Part shown: positions 1 to 5,022 of the stretch, piece after piece
Layout of the letters: the number at the start of each line of letters is the position of its first letter
Numbering within the stretch: the first letter of the stretch is position 1
NCBI GenBank assembly: GCA_012512495.1
Contig: JAAZEC010000280.1
Location: forward strand, 1-5,022
Origin: Erysipelothrix sp.
GTDB lineage: Bacteria > Bacillota_I > Bacilli_A > Erysipelotrichales > Erysipelotrichaceae
Direction: 5' to 3'
Length of the DNA stretch: 5,022 nucleotides
Notes under the pieces: model-generated
Database searches by the model: none
What the model was told of the DNA's origin: nothing
Seen by the model: the letters and a program-made list of their open reading frames with translations, nothing else
Made by a program: the position numbers and the translations under genes

Positions 1-669
1 AGTATTCTTTATAAAGAAGACCAAGCTGGTTTCTTAGCTGGTTATGCTGCAGTTAAAGAAGGATTCACGGAATTAGGTTTCATGGGCGGCTTGTCTGTTC
101 CTGCAGTTATTAGATTCGGTTACGGCTTTGTTGCTGGAGCTAATCACGCTGCTGAAGAAATGGATGTTGATGTTAACGTCCGTTACACTTACTTAAACTC
201 TTTCAATCCTGATCCACAATTCACAACTATGGCTACTTCTTGGTACAATAGTGGTACTGAAGTCATTCACGCTGCTGCTGGTGGAGCTGGTAACTCAGTT
301 ATGGCTGCTGCTGAACAAGCAGGCAAATGGGTTGTTGGTGTTGACGTTGACCAAAAAGACGAAAGCACTTCAGTTCTAACTTCTGCTATGAAGAACCTTA
401 AAGGTTCAGTCTATGATGCAACTAAAGCAGTCTTCGAAGGCGAATTCCCAGGTGGAGAGATATTAAACCTAGGCGTCGAAGTTGAAGGCGTTCAGATTTC
501 TGCTGATTTCAGCCGTTTTGAAACATTCACAGAAGCTGATTACGATGCACTTTATGCAGACTTAGTAGCTGACAAAGATGGTCTAGCTTCTAACATTCCT
601 AACGATTCAACTGTAGAAGATATTTCAACTGTTGACTTCTCAAGAGTCACTGTCGAATTCATTGAATAG
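1..669 (+). CDS. nupN: BMP/PnrA-family nucleoside-binding lipoprotein of an ABC importer (3' part of gene)
   Basis: This is the last 222 residues of a basic membrane protein (BMP/PnrA) family substrate-binding protein, which captures nucleosides outside the membrane and delivers them to the ABC permeases encoded downstream. The frame is open from base 1, so the gene starts left of the window; the ATG at base 82 is an internal Met, not the start. Family members are usually about 350 residues, so roughly the C-terminal 60 percent is present, and the signal peptide and lipobox cysteine are not visible. Family landmarks in fragment numbering are KEDQAGFLAG (5-14), FMGGLSVPAVIRFGYGF (27-43), the ligand-pocket stretch HAAAGGAGNS (90-99), VVGVDVDQ (111-118) and SAMKN (128-132). 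The GG, second Asp and Lys of these stretches probably match nucleoside contacts in Treponema PnrA, but that alignment is from memory. Codons are strongly biased (GCT, GTT), fitting high expression. The gene ends in TAG before a terminator. The symbol is by analogy with B. subtilis nupN (bmpA in Lactococcus); the exact nucleoside is unknown. Confidence 0.93.
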   Translation, partial: SILYKEDQAGFLAGYAAVKEGFTELGFMGGLSVPAVIRFGYGFVAGANHAAEEMDVDVNVRYTYLNSFNPDPQFTTMATSWYNSGTEVIHAAAGGAGNSVMAAAEQAGKWVVGVDVDQKDESTSVLTSAMKNLKGSVYDATKAVFEGEFPGGEILNLGVEVEGVQISADFSRFETFTEADYDALYADLVADKDGLASNIPNDSTVEDISTVDFSRVTVEFIE

Positions 670-690
670 TTGATTTAAAAAGATAGTTTC

Positions 691-728
691 AAATACGTCT
701 GGCCTAAAGCTGGACGTATTTTTTGTTT
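691..728 (+). terminator. Intrinsic terminator after the lipoprotein gene
   Basis: A 9-bp perfect stem (691-699 with 713-721, aaatacgtc/gacgtattt) can extend inward through two G-U wobbles and two G-C pairs to 13 bp with a five-base loop at 704-708. A T-rich tail (719-728, interrupted by one G) follows at once. It lies 21 bases after the lipoprotein stop codon and before the ATPase gene, so it should end most transcripts after the binding-protein gene. Read-through would still supply some of the transporter operon. No free energy was computed. Confidence 0.85.
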
Positions 729-733
729 GTTTT

Positions 734-747
734 TAAACATTTGTTTA
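734..747. repeat. Short perfect palindrome, possible operator
   Basis: TAAACATTTGTTTA is a perfect inverted repeat with 6-base arms (734-739 and 742-747) around TT. It sits just past the terminator T-tract and about 90 bases upstream of the candidate -10 box. It could be an operator half-site pair or a weak second hairpin. I do not recognise it as a cre, CodY or PurR site. In A+T-rich DNA a repeat this short can arise by chance. Confidence 0.35.
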
Positions 748-816
748 GTAAAGATTGTGCCTAAAGACTCATTATTTAGCCACTCAAATAAAAAGATAAA
801 CAATAGTTGAAAAAAG

Positions 817-845
817 TTCCTTCAGGTATGCAAATAGGTTATAAT
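817..845 (+). promoter_or_regulatory. Candidate sigma-A promoter for the ATPase-permease operon
   Basis: A consensus -10 box TATAAT occupies 840-845. At exactly 17 bases spacing lies TTCCTT (817-822), a poor -35 matching only the TT of TTGACA. There is no TG extension of the -10. An A-rich stretch (810-815) lies just upstream. Transcription would begin near 852 and give a leader of about 18 bases that still carries the whole ribosome binding site. A restart promoter here makes sense after the preceding terminator, but the weak -35 leaves doubt. Confidence 0.45.
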
Positions 846-857
846 ATGGTAATAAAG

Positions 858-863
858 AAGGAG
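858..863 (+). promoter_or_regulatory. Ribosome binding site that fixes the ATPase start
   Basis: AAGGAG stands 6 bases before the ATG at 870. The in-frame TTG at 807 has no such site before it and lies upstream of the likely -10 box, so the ATG at 870 is the supported start. Confidence 0.85.
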
Positions 864-869
864 AGACTG

Positions 870-2408
870 ATGGAAAATGTAATTGAAATGCTGAACATTA
901 CAAAAGAATTTCCCGGTGTCATTGCGAATGATGATGTCACAGTGACTCTTAAAAAGGGTGAAGTACTGGCATTATTAGGAGAAAATGGTGCTGGAAAATC
1001 GACGTTAATGTCAGTCTTGTTTGGCCTATATACTCCTGAAAAAGGAATAATCAAGGTCAATGGCAAGGAAGTTAAAATCAAAGATCCAAACGACGCAAAT
1101 CGTTATGGCATCGGAATGGTTCACCAGCATTTTAAGCTGGTACAGAACTTCACAGTTTTAGAAAATGTCGTCCTAGGGGCAGAAACAACCAAGAATGGTC
1201 TTCTACGTTTAGGCGAAGCGCGCAAGCGTGTCTTGGAGCTTTCGAAGAAATACAACTTCAATATCAATCCAGATGCACTGATCGAAGACATCAGCGTCGG
1301 GATGCAACAGCGTGTTGAAATTATCAAGATGCTGTATCGTGACAATGAGATTCTTATTTTTGATGAACCAACCGCGGTATTAACACCTCAGGAAATTGAT
1401 GAGTTGATGTTGATTTTCAAGCAGATGATTGCTGAGGGAAAATCAATCATTTTCATTTCACATAAGCTCAATGAAATTAAGAAAGTCGCTGACCGTGTTT
1501 CCGTCTTGCGTAAAGGTAAACTCGTAGGAACGGTCAATGTCAGTGATGTTAGTGTGTCAGAAATGTCTGAAATGATGGTCGGAAGACATATTAATTTAGA
1601 TTTTGACTTAAAACCTCATGACAAAGGTGACAGTATCCTTAAGGTTCAAAACCTATCATTAGCACCTAAGGGGCATGGACAGAAAGCACTGAAGGATGTT
1701 TCTTTTAACGTCAAGGCAGGGGAAATCCTGTGTGTCGCTGGTATTGAAGGGAATGGTCAAACTGAACTGGTCTATGCTTTATCAGGTCTCATTTCGGACT
1801 ATACCGGAAAGATCATTCTGAATGATACGGATGTAACACATCACTCGATTCGCTATCGAAACACGCATGGTTTAGCTCATATTCCTGAAGACCGTCAAAA
1901 ATACGGCCTCGTGCTCGATTATAACTTGGAACAAAATCTTGCTTTACAAACCTATTTTGATCCATCCTTGCAGAAGAATGGCTTCATCAAGTTTGATAAC
2001 GTGACAGACTATGGCAATAAACTAATCGAAAAATACGACGTCAGGGCAGGGCGGGGTGTCAATACCTTAGCTCGTTCGATGTCAGGTGGTAACCAACAAA
2101 AGGCGATCCTGGCCCGTGAAATGGAAAGAGATCACAATCTATTGATTGCGGTCCAACCTACTCGTGGCCTCGATGTCGGTGCGATAGAGTTCATGCATAG
2201 ACAGATCATTCAAGAACGCGATGAAGGAAAAGCAGTCTTGCTCATTTCACTTGAACTCAGTGAAGTCTTAGGAATTTCTGATCGAATCGTGGTCCTGTAT
2301 GAGGGAGAACTCGTCGGAGAGCTCAACCCTAAGGAAACCAACGAGACAGAATTAGGACTTTACATGTCTGGAGCCAAGAGAAGCGAGGTGACTTATGAAG
2401 AAATTTAA
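870..2408 (+). CDS. nupO: Nucleoside ABC transporter, tandem-domain ATP-binding protein
   Basis: This 512-residue cytoplasmic ATPase powers nucleoside import through the two permeases that follow. It has two ABC domains. The first is complete: Walker A GENGAGKST (37-45), Q-loop Gln86, signature SVGMQQ (142-147), Walker B ILIFDEP (161-167) and H-loop His198. The second is degenerate: its Walker A position reads GIEGNGQTEL (291-300) with no Lys, its signature is SGGNQQK (405-411), its Walker B region reads LLIAVQPTRGLDVGA (424-438) without the catalytic Glu, and the H-loop position reads ISLELSE without His. This asymmetry is usual in the sugar/nucleoside (RbsA/NupO-like) ATPases. Length matches B. 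subtilis NupO (about 510). The ATG at 870 is chosen because AAGGAG lies 6 bases upstream; the frame extends back to a TTG at 807 without a ribosome site and with unconserved-looking sequence. The gene overlaps the next one by 14 bases. Similar proteins serve simple sugars, but the BMP-type binding protein next door favours nucleosides. Confidence 0.95.
   Translation: MENVIEMLNITKEFPGVIANDDVTVTLKKGEVLALLGENGAGKSTLMSVLFGLYTPEKGIIKVNGKEVKIKDPNDANRYGIGMVHQHFKLVQNFTVLENVVLGAETTKNGLLRLGEARKRVLELSKKYNFNINPDALIEDISVGMQQRVEIIKMLYRDNEILIFDEPTAVLTPQEIDELMLIFKQMIAEGKSIIFISHKLNEIKKVADRVSVLRKGKLVGTVNVSDVSVSEMSEMMVGRHINLDFDLKPHDKGDSILKVQNLSLAPKGHGQKALKDVSFNVKAGEILCVAGIEGNGQTELVYALSGLISDYTGKIILNDTDVTHHSIRYRNTHGLAHIPEDRQKYGLVLDYNLEQNLALQTYFDPSLQKNGFIKFDNVTDYGNKLIEKYDVRAGRGVNTLARSMSGGNQQKAILAREMERDHNLLIAVQPTRGLDVGAIEFMHRQIIQERDEGKAVLLISLELSEVLGISDRIVVLYEGELVGELNPKETNETELGLYMSGAKRSEVTYEEI
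2385..2391 (+). promoter_or_regulatory. Ribosome binding site of permease 1, inside the ATPase gene
   Basis: GAGGTGA lies within the last codons of the ATPase gene, and its GAGG core ends 6 bases before the permease ATG at 2395. Its position inside the upstream reading frame implies translational coupling. Confidence 0.7.
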
Positions 2409-3492
2409 TCTAAAAGCTTTCCTCCCATCACTTATTTCGATTCTATTAGGCATGTTGATTGGGGTTATCGTTCTATTTATCGCTAACCCAGACAATGCCA
2501 TGGAAGGAATGCTCAGACTTTTCAAAGGACCCTTTAACTCAGGCTTCCTCAAAGGGATGGGTAACATGTTCTACTATGCGACACCAATCCTCATGACTGG
2601 TCTCTCGGTAGGCTTCGCCTTCCAAACGGGCCTCTTCAACATCGGTGCTTCCGGTCAGTTCATTATGGGTGCCTTTGTTGCCATCTATATCGCAGTAAAA
2701 TGGACATTCATTCCTGGACCACTTCTCTGGATCGTAGCCATGTTAGGGGCAGCGGTTGCTGGAGCTCTGTGGGCTCTGCCGGCAGGTCTCTTTAAAGCCT
2801 GGCGAAACGTCAACGAGGTTATTACCTCCATCATGATGAACTACATTGGTATGTATATGGTCAACTACTTGATTCGTGCCGGTGGTATCTATGATTCACT
2901 TCGTAATCAAACCGTTAAGCCAAGTGTAACGATTCCTACCTTTGGACTTGATAAACTATTCCCGAATTCGTTTGCGAATGGTGGCATCGTCATTGCGATA
3001 GTCTTTGCGATCATTATTCATATTATTTTGAATCGTACGACGTTCGGTTATGAAATCAAGGCCGTTGGACTTAACCGCCATGCTTCACGCTATGCGGGTA
3101 TTAATGAAAAACGTAATATTACCTATTCAATGTTAATTTCAGGAGCTCTCTCCGGTATGGCAGGCGGACTCACATTCCTTGCTTCTACTGGCCGTCACAT
3201 TACGGTTAATAACGTGTTAGCTGCTGAAGGTTTTAATGGGATTGCGGTCGCCTTACTCGGACTCAGCAAGCCTATCGGGATTGTTTTCTCATCCTTGTTT
3301 ATTTCCTATATCAACCTGGGCGGCCAGGCGATGCAGCCAATCGGCTACGTTCCTGAAATCGTCGATATGATGATTGCCATCATCCTCTATATTTCAGCTC
3401 TATCCGTTCTATTCCAGCAGCTTCTCAATAGGCGAAAACGACCTAAGACTCCGGCGGCTGCGGCTCAAGAGGAGGTCATTGTCAATGAGTAG
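2395..3492 (+). CDS. nupP: Nucleoside ABC transporter permease 1 (BPD_transp_2 type)
   Basis: This 365-residue integral membrane protein is one of two different permease subunits that form the nucleoside channel. It belongs to the RbsC/LivH-like (BPD_transp_2) permease superfamily. By eye there are about nine hydrophobic segments: near residues 9-30, 57-77, 84-101, 110-133, 143-160, 196-212, 244-264, 279-309 and 319-340. Family landmarks are GLSVGFAFQTGLFNIGASGQF (69-89), the NEVITSIMMNY stretch (140-150), and the cytoplasmic loop AVGLNRHASRYAGINEKRNI (223-242), which probably contacts the ATPase. The tail after residue 344 is charged, then Ala-rich (RRKRPKTPAAAAQEE). The ATG at 2395 follows GAGGTGA and overlaps the ATPase gene by 14 bases; the 3' end overlaps permease 2 by 8 bases. 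Length is slightly above B. subtilis NupP (about 350), the difference lying plausibly in the tail. The symbol is by family and gene order (nupB in Lactococcus). Confidence 0.94.
   Translation: MKKFNLKAFLPSLISILLGMLIGVIVLFIANPDNAMEGMLRLFKGPFNSGFLKGMGNMFYYATPILMTGLSVGFAFQTGLFNIGASGQFIMGAFVAIYIAVKWTFIPGPLLWIVAMLGAAVAGALWALPAGLFKAWRNVNEVITSIMMNYIGMYMVNYLIRAGGIYDSLRNQTVKPSVTIPTFGLDKLFPNSFANGGIVIAIVFAIIIHIILNRTTFGYEIKAVGLNRHASRYAGINEKRNITYSMLISGALSGMAGGLTFLASTGRHITVNNVLAAEGFNGIAVALLGLSKPIGIVFSSLFISYINLGGQAMQPIGYVPEIVDMMIAIILYISALSVLFQQLLNRRKRPKTPAAAAQEEVIVNE
3468..3476 (+). promoter_or_regulatory. Ribosome binding site that fixes the permease 2 start
   Basis: AGAGGAGGT is a near-ideal anti-16S match ending 8 bases before the ATG at 3485. 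It lies inside the Gln-Glu-Glu-Val codons of the permease 1 tail. It supports the ATG at 3485 over any upstream start in the same frame. Confidence 0.88.
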
Positions 3493-4444
3493 TATTATTT
3501 TCTTAGGACAAAACATGATGTATTACCTGATTCCTCTCATGATTGTAGCGTTAGCCGCTATGTTCTCGGAGCGTTCGGGTGTTATCAATATTGCTATGGA
3601 AGGTACCATGATTATGGGAGCCTTCAGTGGCACACTCTTTATCTATTTAATGCAGAAGAATGGGACTTTGGGAGGTTTTCCTCTCTTGATATGTGCGTTG
3701 TTGGTCTCGATGGTAGTGGGAATGCTATTCAACTTCTTCCATGCCTTTGCTTCTATCAACATGATGGCCGATCAGACAATCTCTGGTACGGCGATGAATA
3801 TGTTTGCGCCAGCTTTTGCTATCTTTGCGGCACGTTCAGTCATTGGCATTCAACAGGTTCAGTTCCTAAACGAGTTCCGAGTTGTGAAAGTTCCTCTGTT
3901 AAGTGAAATACCGATTCTTGGACCGATTTTCTTTGAAAACACTTATTTCACGACACTCTTAGGATTCTTAATTCTTATCGGTTCCCAGATTGTTATTTAT
4001 CATACTCGCTTCGGTTTACGTCTGCGCTCAGCAGGTGAGTTTCCACAAGCGACGGATGCCGCGGGAGTCTCAGTCTACAAAATGCGTTATTCGGGAGTAC
4101 TAATATCCGGTGCTTTAGCAGGTCTGGGTGGCTTGATTTATATCATTCCTATCTCAACCAACTTCAATGCCGATGTATCTGGTTATGGGTTCTTGGCCAT
4201 TGCTGTATTAATTTTTGGTCAATGGAAACCGTTGTATATTTTCTTCGGTGCGGCCTTCTTTGGTCTCATGAAGACCATTTCGGCGGGTTATACTGGAATT
4301 GCCTTCCTGTCTAATCTGGGAATTCCACGTGTCATCTATGAAGTATTGCCATATGTTGCGACCTTGGTCATCCTGGTCCTAACGAGTAAGAAATCAGCGG
4401 CACCAGCCGCCGAAGGCGAACCCTTCGATAAAGGTAAACGTTAA
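3485..4444 (+). CDS. nupQ: Nucleoside ABC transporter permease 2 (BPD_transp_2 type)
   Basis: This 319-residue membrane protein is the second permease subunit, thought to pair with permease 1 as a heterodimer. Its length equals that of B. subtilis NupQ as I recall it. Landmarks are FSERSGVINIAMEGTMIMGAF (27-47), the ADQTISGTAMNMFAP stretch (95-109), the ATPase-facing loop RLRSAGEFPQATDAAGVSV (179-197) and GFLAIAVLIFGQWKP (235-249). About eight hydrophobic segments are visible, near 7-26, 33-57, 64-84, 98-118, 154-172, 203-223, 234-264 and 286-300. The ATG at 3485 is chosen because AGAGGAGGT ends 8 bases before it. The frame stays open upstream to 3374, but that stretch lies inside permease 1 and would add a Ser/Arg-rich N-terminus foreign to the family. 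The start overlaps the permease 1 stop (ATGAGTAG), which suggests coupled translation. The hydrophilic tail AAPAAEGEPFDKGKR ends in TAA, whose last A begins the terminator palindrome. Confidence 0.94.
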   Translation: MSSIIFLGQNMMYYLIPLMIVALAAMFSERSGVINIAMEGTMIMGAFSGTLFIYLMQKNGTLGGFPLLICALLVSMVVGMLFNFFHAFASINMMADQTISGTAMNMFAPAFAIFAARSVIGIQQVQFLNEFRVVKVPLLSEIPILGPIFFENTYFTTLLGFLILIGSQIVIYHTRFGLRLRSAGEFPQATDAAGVSVYKMRYSGVLISGALAGLGGLIYIIPISTNFNADVSGYGFLAIAVLIFGQWKPLYIFFGAAFFGLMKTISAGYTGIAFLSNLGIPRVIYEVLPYVATLVILVLTSKKSAAPAAEGEPFDKGKR

Positions 4445-4475
4445 AAAGAAAAGGAATAATTATTCCTTTTCTTTT
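4444..4475. terminator. Bidirectional intrinsic terminator, perfect 32-base palindrome
   Basis: Bases 4444-4459 are exactly complementary to 4460-4475 (AAAAGAAAAGGAATAA and its inverse), giving a hairpin of up to 14 bp with a four-base AATT loop. The A-rich left arm and T-rich right arm let it act in both directions: after permease 2 on the + strand and after pncB on the - strand. The palindrome starts on the last base of the permease 2 stop codon and contains the stop codon and last codons of pncB, so it is partly coding. Only three G-C pairs lie in the stem, so its strength is uncertain. Confidence 0.85.
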
Positions 4476-5022
4476 GTTATACCTGTATGTTGTTTGATGA
4501 GCTTATGCTTCAGTTCATAGAGTTTGGGTGACAAGTCTACATAGTAGTTGTGAGGATTGACTAACCGTTTGACTTCATCCCACATTGAGTCGAGTTCTCG
4601 TGCACAGTAGTCTTTAACATCCTGTTGGGTTGGTATCTCATAGACCAACTTGCCGTTTACGAAGATAGGAACTTGAAGTTCTTTGATATAGTAATTCGTG
4701 ACGGTTTTTTCTTTCCAAGGTTGCATTTCATCAAAGAGATAGAGAGAATCCGTCGGTAGGATTTCATCATAGAGGGCAATGTAATCCGCAATGGCCTTAT
4801 CACTCTCACGATCATAGATACGATAGAGGCGCTTGTAGCCAGGGTTGGTGATCTTCTCCAGTGACTCCGATACCTTGATCAAGGGTCTGATAGTTCCATT
4901 TTCTTCAATGCCTACCATCTTGTAGACGCCTCCTAAGACCGCATCGGATTTGGAGGTAATGAGGTTTTCACCAACACCGAAGGAGTCAATCTTAGCATCT
5001 TGTCGAATCAAATCGGAGATGA
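4460..5022 (-). CDS. pncB: Nicotinate phosphoribosyltransferase, C-terminal part (5' end outside window)
   Basis: The product joins nicotinate to PRPP, with ATP hydrolysis, to make nicotinate mononucleotide (EC 6.3.4.21) in NAD salvage in the cytoplasm. About 186 C-terminal residues are present; full-length Firmicute enzymes are about 480-490. Landmarks in fragment numbering are ISDLIRQDAKIDSFGVGENL (1-20), the LGGVYKMV strand (29-36), the EKITNPGYKRLYRIYD stretch, and a C-terminal SMWDEVKRLVNPHNYYVDLS segment typical of this enzyme. The frame continues to the right edge, so the TTG at 5011-5009 is an internal Leu codon and no start is visible. The N-terminal catalytic portion is off the window. 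The last residues KEKE and the TAA stop (complement of 4460-4462) are encoded within the terminator palindrome shared with permease 2. The gene is convergent to the transporter operon with only 15 bases between stop codons, so it has its own promoter beyond the window. Confidence 0.93.
   Translation of the reverse strand, partial: ISDLIRQDAKIDSFGVGENLITSKSDAVLGGVYKMVGIEENGTIRPLIKVSESLEKITNPGYKRLYRIYDRESDKAIADYIALYDEILPTDSLYLFDEMQPWKEKTVTNYYIKELQVPIFVNGKLVYEIPTQQDVKDYCARELDSMWDEVKRLVNPHNYYVDLSPKLYELKHKLIKQHTGITKEKE

Noticed and set aside
670..869. Purine riboswitch or other structured leader before the ATPase gene
   Set aside because: Nucleoside transporters often have one, but I see no purine-aptamer core or loop-loop pattern here. 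If one exists it would more likely precede the lipoprotein gene, outside the window.
839..1345. Two minus-strand open frames (839-1081 and 1121-1345) within the ATPase gene
   Set aside because: They lie opposite conserved ATPase coding sequence including Walker A and the Q-loop, have no recognisable domain and no supporting ribosome site.
2352..2567. Minus-strand open frame across the ATPase/permease 1 junction
   Set aside because: It is a shadow of two strongly supported genes and has no family resemblance.
3374..3484. N-terminal extension of permease 2 to 3374
   Set aside because: The extension overlaps permease 1 heavily, reads as Ser/Arg-rich sequence foreign to the family, and the ATG at 3485 has an excellent ribosome binding site and gives the family length of 319.
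3691..3906. A 71-codon + strand frame inside permease 2
   Set aside because: It is an alternative frame of a conserved membrane protein gene, with an unlikely Cys/His/Trp-rich composition.
5009..5011. TTG on the minus strand as start of the pncB fragment
   Set aside because: The frame continues upstream (Ile-Ser-Asp) to the window edge in conserved enzyme sequence, so this is an internal Leu codon.
1..5022. Undescribed system, mobile element, CRISPR array, tRNA or rRNA
   Set aside because: Almost the whole window is explained by five recognisable housekeeping genes in a classical order. I saw no long direct repeats, transposase motifs, spacer-repeat array or RNA gene, and only short gaps remain.

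Overview
The window looks like chromosomal DNA from a low-to-moderate GC Firmicute (Bacillota), most likely a Lactobacillales/Bacilli or Erysipelotrichia-type organism. The basis is strong AGGAGG-type Shine-Dalgarno sites, A+T-rich codon choice, U-tailed intrinsic terminators, and protein sequences and gene order that match the Firmicute nucleoside importer nupNOPQ (yufNOPQ) of Bacillus subtilis and bmpA-nupABC of Lactococcus lactis. All tryptophans in the genes are TGG and no gene uses an in-frame TGA, so nothing suggests a Mollicute-type code. The genus cannot be named from this window.

Layout: 1-669 (+) is the 3' part of a BMP/PnrA-family substrate-binding lipoprotein gene; its start, signal peptide and lipobox lie left of the window. 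It is followed by an intrinsic terminator (about 691-728) and a roughly 200-base gap holding a short perfect palindrome (734-747) and a candidate promoter with a consensus -10 box (840-845). Next come three tightly packed genes on the + strand: a tandem-domain ABC ATPase (870-2408), permease 1 (2395-3492) and permease 2 (3485-4444). The coding regions overlap by 14 and 8 bases, and each gene has a good ribosome binding site. A perfect 32-base palindrome (4444-4475) ends the operon and doubles as the terminator of a convergent gene. That gene (4460-5022, - strand) is the C-terminal part of nicotinate phosphoribosyltransferase (pncB), whose 5' end lies beyond the right edge.

How the genes work together: the surface lipoprotein captures a nucleoside (purine and/or pyrimidine), the two different permeases form the membrane channel, and the double ATPase drives import for nucleotide salvage. 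The terminator and possible new promoter after the lipoprotein gene would allow the binding protein to be made in excess over the membrane complex. pncB is a separate NAD-salvage gene; the only link visible here is convergent adjacency and a shared terminator.

This is an ordinary metabolic and transport region. I found no mobile element, defence system, CRISPR array, RNA gene or undescribed system. The most notable details are the terminator palindrome that also encodes the end of pncB, and the regulatory layout between the lipoprotein and ATPase genes.
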